A stretch of 64,000 bases of DNA from Streptomyces sp. BK239 (GTDB taxonomy: Bacteria > Actinomycetota > Actinomycetes > Streptomycetales > Streptomycetaceae). The DNA lies in NCBI RefSeq assembly GCF_004217285.1, contig NZ_SHKS01000007.1, positions 124,001 through 188,000 of the forward strand, read 5' to 3'. Below the pieces are notes generated by a model that worked only from the letters and a program-made list of their open reading frames with translations, did not search any database and was not told the origin of the DNA. Position numbers and translations under genes: made by a program. Shown here piece by piece: positions 48,456 through 57,366 of the stretch. Within the stretch, counting starts at the first letter, position 1. Every line of letters starts with the position of its first letter.

Positions 48456-51400
48456 CGGCCTCGGTGACCCGTCCACACCGTCAAGTCCCGGTCGCCATCG
48501 TCGGCATGGCGGTGCTGCTGCCGGGCGCGGCCGATCTGGACGCCTACTGGCGGAACCTGCGTGACGGTGTGGACGCCGTCGGCGAGGCGCCGGACGGGCG
48601 CTGGGACGCCGGCTACTACCGCCCCGGCAGCGCGACCGGACCGGCCGTGGCGGACCGGGTCTACGCCCGGCGGGGCGGGTTCGTGGACGGGCTGGCGGAG
48701 GTCGAGGTGACCCGGTTCGGGATCATGCCGAACTCGGTGGCCGGGACCGAGCCCGACCAGCTGATCGCCCTGCATGTGGCCGCGGCCGCCCTCACCGACG
48801 CGGGCGGCGTGGACCGTCTGCCGGAGCGAGGGCGCGTCGGCGTGGTCCTCGGACGGGGCGGCTATCTGACCCCGGGCCTGGTCCGGCTCGACCAGCGCGT
48901 CCGCACGGCAAGCCAACTCACCCGGACTCTCGGCGAGTTGCTGCCCCATCTCACCGGCGAGCAACTGGACCGGGTGCGCGAGGCGTTCACCGACCGGCTG
49001 GGCCCGTACAGCCCCGAGTCGGCCATCGGGCTGGTGCCCAACCTCGCCGCGTCCAGGATCGCCAACCGGCTCGACCTGCGGGGGCCGGCCTACACCGTGG
49101 ACGCGGCCTGTGCCTCGTCACTGGTCGCCGTGGACCAGGCGGTGGGCGAACTGGTCAGCGGGCGCTGCGACTTGATGCTGGCGGGCGGTGTCCACCACTG
49201 CCACGACATCACGCTGTGGAGCGTGTTCTCCCAGTTGCGCGCGCTGTCCCCGAGCCAGCGCATCCGCCCCTTCCACCGGGACGCCGACGGCATCCTGATC
49301 GGTGAGGGCACGGGTGTGGTCGTCCTGAAGCGGCTGGCCGACGCGGAGCGCGACGGCGACCGGGTCTACGCCGTGGTCCGGGGCACCGGGGTGGCGAGCG
49401 ACGGCCGGGCGGCCGGGCTGGTCAACCCCGATCCGGGCGGCCAGGCGCAGGCGGTGCGGCAGGCCTGGCGGGCCGCCGGTCTCGACCCGGCCGCCCCCGG
49501 TTCGCTCGGCCTGCTGGAGGCCCACGGCACCGCGACCCCGGCCGGTGACAGCGCCGAACTCGCAACGCTGGCCGAGGTGTTCGGACCGGGTGACATTCCC
49601 GGTGCCGGGTCCGCCGCGCCGGGTCGGGAGGCGGAGTCCTCGGCCCGTACGGCCGTCCTCGGCTCGGTCAAGTCGATGATCGGGCACACCATGCCCGCCG
49701 CCGGGGTCGCCGGTCTGGTGAAGGCCGCGCTCGCCGTGCACCACCGGACGCTGCTGCCCACGCTGCACTGCGACGACCCGCACCCCGCCCTCGCCCGCAC
49801 CCGCTTCCGCACGCTGGAGAAGGCCGAGCCCTGGGAGACCACCGGGGAACAGCCGGTGCGGCGGGCGGCGGTCAACGCCTTCGGGTTCGGCGGGATCAAC
49901 GCCCACGTGGTGCTGGAGGAGGCGCCGGGCGCCTCCCGGGCCGCTCCGGCACGCGCCCCCGGGGCACGCCCGGCAGCGGTCACTCAGGTGACCGAACCTG
50001 AACGCGTCCTCCTCCTCGCCGCCGACTCACCCGAACGGCTGGCCGCCGCGCTCGACGCCGACGACGAAGCCGTACGGCGCCAGGGTCTCGACCCCGCCCG
50101 CACCCATCCGGCGGCCGGCCCGGCCCGGCTCGGCATGGTCGACCCGACCGACAAGCGGCTCGCCCTGGCCCGCCGGGCCGTCGCCCAAGGGAGCGCCTGG
50201 CACGGCCGCAACGACGTCTGGTTCCGCCCGGGCCCCCTGCTCGACCCCGGCCACCGCACCGGCCGCCCTCCCGCCCGCGCCACCGGCCGCCTCGCGGCCC
50301 CCGGCAGACTCGCCTTCCTCTTCCCTGGCCTGGAGGGAGACTTCACCCCCCGCGTGGACGACGTCGCCACCCACTTCGGCCTGCCGCCGCTGCCCGTGCC
50401 CGAGGAGCGGGCCGGTGACATCGGTCTCGGTCTGCACGGTCTCGGGGTCGTCGCGGCCGGCCGGCTCCTCGACACCGCGCTGCGCCGGACGGGGATCGTG
50501 CCGGACGCGGTCGCCGGACACAGCGTGGGCGAGTGGACGGCGATGGCGGCGGGCGGACTCTACGCCGGGGACGACGTCGACGCCTTCATGGCCGCGTTCG
50601 ACCCGGACGCGCTGACCGTGCCCGGCGTCGCCTTCGGCGCGATCGGCGCGTCCGCCGAGCGGGTGACGGCCGCCCTGCGGGAGGAGGACTGGGAGGAGGC
50701 AGGTCTGGTGCTCTCCCACGACAACGCGCCCCACCAGTCGATGGTGTGCGGTCCGCAGCCGGCGGTCGACGCCTTCGTGCGGGCGTTCCGCGCCCGGGGG
50801 GTGCTCAGCCAGGTGCTGCCGTTCAGGTCCGGCTTCCACACGCCGATGCTGGCGCCGCACCTGGGCCCCATCAAGGAGGCCGCCGAGCGCTTCCGGCTGC
50901 ACCCGCCGCACACCCCGGTCTGGTCCAACACGACCGCCGCGCCCTTCCCCGCGGACGAGGCCGAGACCCGCGCCCTGTTCGTACGCCATCTGCTGGAGCC
51001 GGTGCGCTTCAGGCAGTTGACCGAGGCCCTGTACGCGGCGGGCCACCGGGTGTACGTCCAGGTCGGGCCGGGGCAGCTCGGCTCGCTCGTCGGTGACACC
51101 CTGGGCGCGCGGGACCATCTCGTCGTCGCCGCCAACTCCACCCGCCGCACGGGTCTCGCTCAGCTCCGCCGGGTCGCGACCGCGCTGTGGACGGCGGGCG
51201 CCGCGGTGGCCCCGGCCCTGCCGCACACAACCGACGCCGTGACATCCGACGCCGTGACATCCGACGCCGTGTCCGCCGGGACCGTCTCCGCCGGCGGCGC
51301 GTCCGGCACCGGCCGGGCGGCGCTCTCACGGCCGGTCCGACTGGACCTGGACGGCGCGCTGGTCTCCCTCGACCCGGGACGACTCGCCGAACTGCGAGCC

Positions 51401-53221
51401 GACTTGCGTACGGCACCGGCGCCGGCCCACGCGGCGGGCGTCACCCGCGCCTCAGGGTCCAGCACCCCCCTGGACGCCCTGGTCCCCCACTCCCCCGTGG
51501 CCGCCGAACTCAGCGCTCTGCTGCGGGAGACGGCGGACACGGCGGCCGAGCTCCTGACCGCCCCGCCCCGCCCGCACCCCACGCACCCCACATCCCCCGC
51601 CCCCCTCACCGCACCCGCCTCACCCGCCTCACAACGGCCTCTCACTCCCCGCCGCTCCACCGTCCGCGTCTCGCCCGACACCATGCCGTACCTCCTGGAC
51701 CACTGCTTCTTCCCGCAGCGGCCAGGCTGGCCGGACGTGGCGGACCGGTGGCCGGTGGTCCCGGCGACGACGATCGTGCGGCACATCATGGACGCGGCCG
51801 CCGAGGCCGCGCCCGGTCTGGTGCCGGTCGCCGTGCTCGGGGCGCGGTTCGAGGAGTGGCTCACCGCGACGCCCGCCGTCGACGTGCCGGTGACGGTCAC
51901 CCCCGAGGGCCCGGACCGGCTGGCGGTGTCCTTCGGCCCGAGGGCCCGTGCCACCGTCGAAGTCGCCGCCGTGTACCCGCCCCCGCCGCCCGTCCGGCCG
52001 CCGCTCGATCCGGCGTCCGAACGCATCCCCGAGCACACGGCCGCCCAACTCTACGAGCAGCGGTGGATGTTCCACGGCCCGGCGTTCCAGGGCGTCACCG
52101 AGCTCACCGCGATCGGGGACCGCGGGGTGCGGGGTGTGATCACGACGCCGCCCGCGCCGGGCGCCCTGCTCGACAACGTCGGTCAGATTCTCGGCTACTG
52201 GATCATGGCCACCCGCACCGAGCGCACGGTCGTCTTCCCGGTCGGGATGCGGGACATGCGGTTCTACGGGCCGCACCCCGCACCGGGCGCCGAAGTGGTG
52301 TGCGACGTGAGGATCACTTCGCTGACCGACACCGCCCTGGAGGCCGACGTCCAGTTGACGGTCGACGGCACGGTGTGGGCGGAGCTGCACGGCTGGCAGG
52401 ACCGCCGGTTCGACAACGACCCGACCACCCGCCCCGTCGAGCGCTTCCCCGAGCGCAACACGCTCTCCGAGGTCCGTCCGGGCGGCTGGACGCTGCTGTT
52501 CGAGCGCTGGCCGGACCTGGCCTCCCGCGAGCTGATCATGCGCAACTCCCTGAACAGCGCGGAGCGTTCGCGGTACGCCGAGCATCCGCCGCGCGGACGG
52601 CGGCAGTGGCTGCTGGGGCGGATCGCGGTCAAGGACGCCGTCCGCCGATGGCTGTGGGAGCACGGTGAGGGCCCGGTCTTCCCGGCGGAGCTGCGGGTGC
52701 ACAACGACACGGCGGGCGGCCCGTATGTGACGGGCGTGCACGGCCGGGTGCTGCCCGCGCTCGACGTGTCGCTCGCGCACCGCGCGGAGGCGGGCGTCGC
52801 CCTCGTCCGGCCGCACACGCCCGGTCCGGGCCCCGGCATCGACATCGAGGAGGTCGTCGAGCGAACGCCGGAGACCGTGGCGACCGTGCTCGGCCCACGC
52901 GAACTCCGTCTGCTACGGGGCCTGTCGTCGTCCGCCGGTGACTCCGAGGCGCTGTGGTTCACCCGGTTCTGGGCGGCGAAGGAGGCGGTCGCCAAGGCGG
53001 AGGGAACCGGGTTCGGGGGCCGGCCACGGGACTTCGCGGTCCTGGACGCCGCCCCGGACAGCGGCCGGCTGACCGTCTCCGGGCGTCTGGAACGCGCCTA
53101 CACCGTGCACTGCGCCCCGGTCGCCAACCCGCCGTCCCTGCCGGACCGCCGCTACGTCGTGGCCTGGACGACCGGGCCCGTCGAGCCGTCCCCCGCCCCA
53201 GCGAAGGAGTACGACCGATGA
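48452..53221 (+). CDS. PUFA/glycolipid-type synthase: KS, AT, DH, PPTase
   Basis: The 1589-residue partner has a ketosynthase (about 12-480; Cys in VDAACASS near 220, His in LEAHGTATPAG, GHTMPAAG), an acyltransferase (about 610-900; GHSVGEW), a double-hotdog dehydratase (about 1070-1360; LLDHCFFPQRPG and HGPAFQG) and a C-terminal phosphopantetheinyl transferase (about 1440-1589; GIDIEEV, FWAAKEAVAKAEG). The fused PPTase can charge the cluster's own ACPs. A linker near 930-960 has TSDAV repeats. GTG 48452 overlaps the previous stop (GTGA). The KS is catalytically intact, so it is not simply a chain-length factor. Confidence 0.88.
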   Translation: MTASVTRPHRQVPVAIVGMAVLLPGAADLDAYWRNLRDGVDAVGEAPDGRWDAGYYRPGSATGPAVADRVYARRGGFVDGLAEVEVTRFGIMPNSVAGTEPDQLIALHVAAAALTDAGGVDRLPERGRVGVVLGRGGYLTPGLVRLDQRVRTASQLTRTLGELLPHLTGEQLDRVREAFTDRLGPYSPESAIGLVPNLAASRIANRLDLRGPAYTVDAACASSLVAVDQAVGELVSGRCDLMLAGGVHHCHDITLWSVFSQLRALSPSQRIRPFHRDADGILIGEGTGVVVLKRLADAERDGDRVYAVVRGTGVASDGRAAGLVNPDPGGQAQAVRQAWRAAGLDPAAPGSLGLLEAHGTATPAGDSAELATLAEVFGPGDIPGAGSAAPGREAESSARTAVLGSVKSMIGHTMPAAGVAGLVKAALAVHHRTLLPTLHCDDPHPALARTRFRTLEKAEPWETTGEQPVRRAAVNAFGFGGINAHVVLEEAPGASRAAPARAPGARPAAVTQVTEPERVLLLAADSPERLAAALDADDEAVRRQGLDPARTHPAAGPARLGMVDPTDKRLALARRAVAQGSAWHGRNDVWFRPGPLLDPGHRTGRPPARATGRLAAPGRLAFLFPGLEGDFTPRVDDVATHFGLPPLPVPEERAGDIGLGLHGLGVVAAGRLLDTALRRTGIVPDAVAGHSVGEWTAMAAGGLYAGDDVDAFMAAFDPDALTVPGVAFGAIGASAERVTAALREEDWEEAGLVLSHDNAPHQSMVCGPQPAVDAFVRAFRARGVLSQVLPFRSGFHTPMLAPHLGPIKEAAERFRLHPPHTPVWSNTTAAPFPADEAETRALFVRHLLEPVRFRQLTEALYAAGHRVYVQVGPGQLGSLVGDTLGARDHLVVAANSTRRTGLAQLRRVATALWTAGAAVAPALPHTTDAVTSDAVTSDAVSAGTVSAGGASGTGRAALSRPVRLDLDGALVSLDPGRLAELRADLRTAPAPAHAAGVTRASGSSTPLDALVPHSPVAAELSALLRETADTAAELLTAPPRPHPTHPTSPAPLTAPASPASQRPLTPRRSTVRVSPDTMPYLLDHCFFPQRPGWPDVADRWPVVPATTIVRHIMDAAAEAAPGLVPVAVLGARFEEWLTATPAVDVPVTVTPEGPDRLAVSFGPRARATVEVAAVYPPPPPVRPPLDPASERIPEHTAAQLYEQRWMFHGPAFQGVTELTAIGDRGVRGVITTPPAPGALLDNVGQILGYWIMATRTERTVVFPVGMRDMRFYGPHPAPGAEVVCDVRITSLTDTALEADVQLTVDGTVWAELHGWQDRRFDNDPTTRPVERFPERNTLSEVRPGGWTLLFERWPDLASRELIMRNSLNSAERSRYAEHPPRGRRQWLLGRIAVKDAVRRWLWEHGEGPVFPAELRVHNDTAGGPYVTGVHGRVLPALDVSLAHRAEAGVALVRPHTPGPGPGIDIEEVVERTPETVATVLGPRELRLLRGLSSSAGDSEALWFTRFWAAKEAVAKAEGTGFGGRPRDFAVLDAAPDSGRLTVSGRLERAYTVHCAPVANPPSLPDRRYVVAWTTGPVEPSPAPAKEYDR

Positions 53222-53559
53222 CCGCCGACAGCCCCCGCACTCCCGATTCCCCTCTCCCGCCGGTCGCCGACGAGGAGGCCGTCCTCGCAGACCTCAGGGA
53301 CATGCTGACCCGGCTCCTCCAGGACGAGTACGGGCTCGACGACGTCGAGATCGGCCCGCACACCACGTTCAACCGCGATCTGGAGCTGGAGAGCATCGAT
53401 CTCGTCACCCTGGCCGGGATGCTCCAGGAGCGGTACGGCGAGCGGATCAACTTCGCGGAGTTCGTGGCCGGGATGGAGTTCGACGAGATCATCGAGCTGA
53501 CCGTGGGGCGGCTCGTCGAGTACGTCGTGACCGGTCTGAAGGCCGCGGAGGCGAGCTGA
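53218..53559 (+). CDS. Discrete acyl carrier protein
   Basis: This 113-residue protein has an ACP fold with the phosphopantetheine attachment Ser59 in LELESIDLVTL, preceded by a 25-residue flexible N-terminus. It has the helix II/III acidic pattern of ACPs. ATG 53218 overlaps the upstream synthase stop by 4 bp. With the internal ACP of the first synthase, the system has two carriers; this one may shuttle the chain to the hydrolase or to tailoring enzymes. Confidence 0.85.
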   Translation: MTADSPRTPDSPLPPVADEEAVLADLRDMLTRLLQDEYGLDDVEIGPHTTFNRDLELESIDLVTLAGMLQERYGERINFAEFVAGMEFDEIIELTVGRLVEYVVTGLKAAEAS

Positions 53560-53561
53560 CC

Positions 53562-54377
53562 GTGGCGATGGTCGACACCGGCGCCGTCCGGTTGCACGTA
53601 CAGAGGATGGGGCCCGGCGGCGGCCGCCCGGCGGCCGCCACCGTGGTGCTGGTGCACGGTCTGCTCACCGACAGCCTGGCCAGCTACTACTTCACCGTGG
53701 CCCCCGCGTTCGCGGCCGCCGGCCTCGACGTCGTCATGTACGACCTGCGGGGCCACGGCCGCAGCGAACGCCCCGCCGAGGGTTACACGTTGGACCACAA
53801 CGTGGACGACCTGGAGGCGCTGCTCGACCGTCTCGGCGTCACCGGCCCCGTGCACCTGGTCGGCAACTCCTACGGCGGCACGGTCGCGTTCGGCTACGCG
53901 GCCCGCCGTCCGGAGCGGGCGGCGAGCGTCACGCTGGTCGAGTCCGAACCGGCCACCGCCGCTTGGGCGGTGAAGCTGGGCGGCATCCTGGAGCGGGTGG
54001 TGGCCGAGCTGGCGTACAACGAGCCCGACGTGATCGCCTGGATCACCGCCCATCGCGGCCACAACACCGCCCGGCTGGCCAGGGGCGCGGCCCGTCTCGC
54101 CCGGGAGACCACGCTCGGCCGGGACATCCCCGCGAGCCGGGTGATGACGGAGTCTCAGATCGCGGGGGTGCGCTGCCCGGTGCTGGGCGTGTACGGCGGT
54201 GACTCCGACCTCGCCGAACTCGTGCCGTGGCTGGAGGGGTTGCTGCCGGACTGCCGGACCGTGGTGATCCCCGGGCAGGAGCACTCGGTGCTGGTGGAGG
54301 CGGCGGGGACGGTGGGCGGGCACGTCCTGTCGCTGCTGCGGGAGGCCGAGTCGGCCAGGGCGGCGGAGGTCCGGTGA
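53562..54377 (+). CDS. Alpha/beta-hydrolase (possible thioesterase)
   Basis: The 271-residue protein is an alpha/beta-hydrolase with the nucleophile elbow VGNSYGGT, oxyanion-side motif VLVHGLLTD and a final catalytic His in GQEHSVLVE. It probably releases or edits the acyl chain of the synthase; a hydrolase on another substrate is possible. GTG 53562 lies 2 bp after the ACP stop, so it is co-expressed. ATG 53568 is an alternative start. Confidence 0.83.
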   Translation: MAMVDTGAVRLHVQRMGPGGGRPAAATVVLVHGLLTDSLASYYFTVAPAFAAAGLDVVMYDLRGHGRSERPAEGYTLDHNVDDLEALLDRLGVTGPVHLVGNSYGGTVAFGYAARRPERAASVTLVESEPATAAWAVKLGGILERVVAELAYNEPDVIAWITAHRGHNTARLARGAARLARETTLGRDIPASRVMTESQIAGVRCPVLGVYGGDSDLAELVPWLEGLLPDCRTVVIPGQEHSVLVEAAGTVGGHVLSLLREAESARAAEVR

Positions 54378-55534
54378 GCCGATTCCTCTGTGTCGTACCG
54401 CCGTTGACGGGGCACATCAACCCGCTCGTCGGTGTGGCCGCCGAACTGACCGCGCGCGGGCACCGGGTGGCGTGGGCGTGCTCCGACCCGGCGCTGGTGC
54501 GGCGGCTCGCGGGCGACGGCGTCGAGGTGCACCCCTGCGCCGGGGCGCCGGAAGGGTCCCGGCCGCCGGAGCTGCGCGGACCGGAGGCGCTGAGGTTTTT
54601 GTGGGAGTGGTACCTGCTGCCGCTGGCCGAGGCGATGGCGCCCGGTGTGCGGGCGGCCGTCGAGGCGTTCCGGCCGGACGTGGTGGTTGCCGACCAGCAG
54701 GCGTTCGCGGGCGCGCTGGTGGCGGAGCGGATGGGCGTGCCCTGGGCGACCTCGGCGTCGACGTCGGCGGAGTTCACCGATCCGCTGGCCGGGCTGCCCA
54801 AGGTGCGGCAGTGGCTGGAGGAGCGGCTGGCCCGGCTCCGGGAGACGATGGGCGACCCGGCGGGCGTCGCCGATCCGCGGTTCTCCCCGCGTCTCGTCCT
54901 CGCCTTCAGCACACCGGAGTTGGCGGGGCAGCGCGCCGGGGTCCGGTGGGTCGGCCCGTCGATCGCCGCCCGCCCGTCCCCGGCCGCCTTCCCCTGGGAG
55001 TGGCTGGATCCGGGCCGGTCCGTGGTGCTGGTCACGCTCGGCACCGCTAACACCGACGTCGGCGGCCGGTTCCTCCAGGTGTGCCGCGGTGCGCTGCGCG
55101 AGCGGGCCGACCGCGTGCAGGGGGTGATCGTCGACCCGGGCGGCGCCCTGGGGGGCGGCCACACCGGCGGGAAGGATCTCCTCGTGGTGCCGTCGGTCCC
55201 GCAACTTCCGCTGCTGGAAAGGACGGACGCCGTCGTCTGTCATGCCGGGCACAACACCGTGTGCGAGGCGCTGTGGCACGGCGTCCCGCTCGTGGTCGCG
55301 CCCATCCGGGACGACCAGCCGGTCGTGGCAGGGCAGGTCGCGGACGCCCTTGCCGGGGTACGCGTGCGGTTCGGCCGCGTCGGCGAGGAGAAGCTGGGGG
55401 CCGCCCTGGACGCCGTACTGGACGATCCGGGGCACCGAGCGGCGGCCCGCCGGATCGGCGCCGCGTTCCGCGCCGCGGGCGGCGCGTCCGCCGCCGCCGA
55501 CCATCTCGACGAGCTGGCGAAGGAGTTGTGGTGA
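54374..55534 (+). CDS. GT1-family glycosyltransferase (MGT-like)
   Basis: This 386-residue enzyme has a GT-B fold with an N-terminal acceptor domain (VPPLTGHINPLVGVAAEL) and a C-terminal nucleotide-sugar domain (VPSVPQLPLLERTDAVVCHAGHNTVCEAL, then VVAPIRDDQP). These match the family 1/macrolide and glycolipid transferases. It would attach a sugar to the lipid from the synthase. GTG 54374 overlaps the hydrolase stop by 4 bp. No sugar-biosynthesis gene is present, so it probably uses a common nucleotide sugar. Confidence 0.9.
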   Translation: MSRFLCVVPPLTGHINPLVGVAAELTARGHRVAWACSDPALVRRLAGDGVEVHPCAGAPEGSRPPELRGPEALRFLWEWYLLPLAEAMAPGVRAAVEAFRPDVVVADQQAFAGALVAERMGVPWATSASTSAEFTDPLAGLPKVRQWLEERLARLRETMGDPAGVADPRFSPRLVLAFSTPELAGQRAGVRWVGPSIAARPSPAAFPWEWLDPGRSVVLVTLGTANTDVGGRFLQVCRGALRERADRVQGVIVDPGGALGGGHTGGKDLLVVPSVPQLPLLERTDAVVCHAGHNTVCEALWHGVPLVVAPIRDDQPVVAGQVADALAGVRVRFGRVGEEKLGAALDAVLDDPGHRAAARRIGAAFRAAGGASAAADHLDELAKELW

Positions 55535-56601
55535 GCGACGAGAGCAAGCGGACCACCGAGCGGATCGCGGAGCTGCGTCCGGGCTACCAGGCCGACCTGG
55601 CGGCCGGCCTGGACCGCTTCTTCGAACCGCGGCGCACCACCTGCCCCTGGTGCGGCTCGGAGCGGCTCACCACCCGGCTGCGCACCACCGACCTGCTCCA
55701 GCACAAGCCGGGCCGTTTCGTCCTGGACCGGTGCGAGGCCTGCGCCCACACCTTCCAGAACCCCCGGCTGAGCGCCGAGGGACTGGAGTTCTACTACCGG
55801 GACTTCTACGACGGGCTCGGCGAGAAGAAGCTCGGCGACACCTTCGGCGGGCGCACCGCGATGTACCGGGGGCGGGCGGAGTCGATGCTGCCGCACGACC
55901 CCGGGCCGAAGACCTGGCTGGACGTCGGCACCGGGCACGGCCACTTCTGCGCGGCCGCCCGCGAGGTGCTGCCGGACACCGTCTTCGACGGCCTCGACTT
56001 CACCGAGGGCGTCGAACTGGCCGCCCGCGAGGGCCGGGTGGGGCACGGCTACCGGGGTGAGTTCCACGAGCTGGCGGCGGACCTCGCGGGCCGGTACGAC
56101 GTGGTGAGCATGTTCCACTACCTGGAGCACAGCACCGATCCCGACCGTGAACTGCGCGCCGCCCGGGAGACCGTCCGTCCCGGCGGACATCTGCTCATCG
56201 AGGTCCCGGACCCGGAGAGCCGGTGGGCGCGCCTGCTGGGCCGCTGGTGGCTGCCCTGGCTGCAGCCGCAGCACCTGCACTTCGTGCCGGTCGCCAACCT
56301 GCGGCGACGCCTGACGGACCTGGGCTTCACGGTGGTGTCCGAGCAGCACCGCGAGCCGCACGACCCGGTCGACCTGCTGGCCGCCGTCTGGCTGTCGCTG
56401 GACCGGCTGGCCCCGCGGGACGACGCGCCCTGGCTGCCGCGGCGGCCGGGGGCGGCCCGGAGGGTGCTGCGCGGGGCGCTGCTGGTCGCCGGGATCCCGG
56501 CGCTGGTCGCCGGCACGCTGCTCGACCGGTTCGCCATCCGGCCGCTGTCGCACCGGCTGGGGCTGTCCAACGCCTACCGGATCGTGGCCCGTCGGGACTG
56601 A
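55531..56601 (+). CDS. Class I SAM-dependent methyltransferase with N-terminal zinc-ribbon-like motif
   Basis: The 356-residue protein has an N-terminal four-Cys pair (CPWCGSE at about 36 and CEACAHTFQNPRLS at about 64) and a Methyltransf_23 domain with the SAM motif WLDVGTGHGHFCAAAREV followed by VVSMFHYLEHSTDPDREL. The C-terminal 60 residues contain a hydrophobic stretch (LLVAGIPALVAGTLL), perhaps a membrane anchor, which fits a lipid substrate. GTG 55531 overlaps the glycosyltransferase stop. It is the last gene of the synthase cluster. Confidence 0.87.
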   Translation: MSDESKRTTERIAELRPGYQADLAAGLDRFFEPRRTTCPWCGSERLTTRLRTTDLLQHKPGRFVLDRCEACAHTFQNPRLSAEGLEFYYRDFYDGLGEKKLGDTFGGRTAMYRGRAESMLPHDPGPKTWLDVGTGHGHFCAAAREVLPDTVFDGLDFTEGVELAAREGRVGHGYRGEFHELAADLAGRYDVVSMFHYLEHSTDPDRELRAARETVRPGGHLLIEVPDPESRWARLLGRWWLPWLQPQHLHFVPVANLRRRLTDLGFTVVSEQHREPHDPVDLLAAVWLSLDRLAPRDDAPWLPRRPGAARRVLRGALLVAGIPALVAGTLLDRFAIRPLSHRLGLSNAYRIVARRD

Positions 56602-56644
56602 CGGGGGCGGGGCCGCGTCCGGCGGGCGGCGGCGCGCCGCAGGG

Positions 56645-57157
56645 TCACTTGATCACCGCGTTGGCGACGACCACGATCACGCCCAGCAGCGCGTCGAGCA
56701 GCCCGGTCAGCAGCGCCTTCGGCCATGATCTGCGCGACCAGCGGGCCGAGACCAGGCCGAGGCCGAACAGCATCGAGATGTTGAGGACGAACGCCGGGAA
56801 CTCGACGCCGTCCGGCCGCCACCAGCCCCACCCCGCGCCGGCCAGGACGAAGACCGTGGGCAGGACGGCCACCACCAGCGGCCACTCCTCGCCCACGGTG
56901 CGCAGGGCGTCCCACCGCCGGCTCGGCCGGCGCTCGGCGACGAAGTGGGCGTAGCCGTGGGCGAGGGCGGAGGCGAGCGCGGTCACCAGCAGCCACAGGG
57001 CGTCGTAGCGGCGGCTGGCCCGCGAGGAGTGGCCGTAGGTGCTGAGCGCCGCGACCAGCGACGAGGCGAGGACGGCGCCGTAGACACCGCCGAAGAGGAC
57101 GGCCTCGCGGGTGTCGTGCCGGGGCGGCACGTCGTCAGCCGCGGTGGGGTCCGCCAT
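56645..57157 (-). CDS. Small integral membrane protein
   Basis: The 170-residue product has about four hydrophobic segments (AVLFGGVYGAVLASSLVAAL, LWLLVTALASALAHGYAHFV, PLVVAVLPTVFVLAGAGWGWW and a C-terminal pair ending LLGVIVVVANAVIK). No family is recognised with certainty. ATG 57157 follows GGAG. It is convergent with the synthase cluster and not part of it. Confidence 0.75.
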   Translation of the reverse strand: MADPTAADDVPPRHDTREAVLFGGVYGAVLASSLVAALSTYGHSSRASRRYDALWLLVTALASALAHGYAHFVAERRPSRRWDALRTVGEEWPLVVAVLPTVFVLAGAGWGWWRPDGVEFPAFVLNISMLFGLGLVSARWSRRSWPKALLTGLLDALLGVIVVVANAVIK

Positions 57158-57366
57158 GATCTCCACGATCGCCGGTGTACGGCCGGGTCGCCAGCCACGA
57201 GGCCCGAAGGGGCGGGAGCGCGGCAGGAGGGTTGACACGGCCGCGACCGCGCCCCCAGGGTGGCCTGGCAAGGACATCAGGACATATGGACCGCTCATGT
57301 GGGCCTTCCGAGGAACGTCCCTGTGCACGTCCGTGTGGACCGCTCGTGGGGAAGGGCAGGGCTCTC

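Noticed and set aside
44394..48476. Very long antisense open frame opposite the first synthase
   Set aside because: It is produced by the GC-rich codon pattern of the real gene; its translation is Arg/Gly/Pro-rich without domains, while the plus strand has intact KS, AT, ACP and KR motifs.
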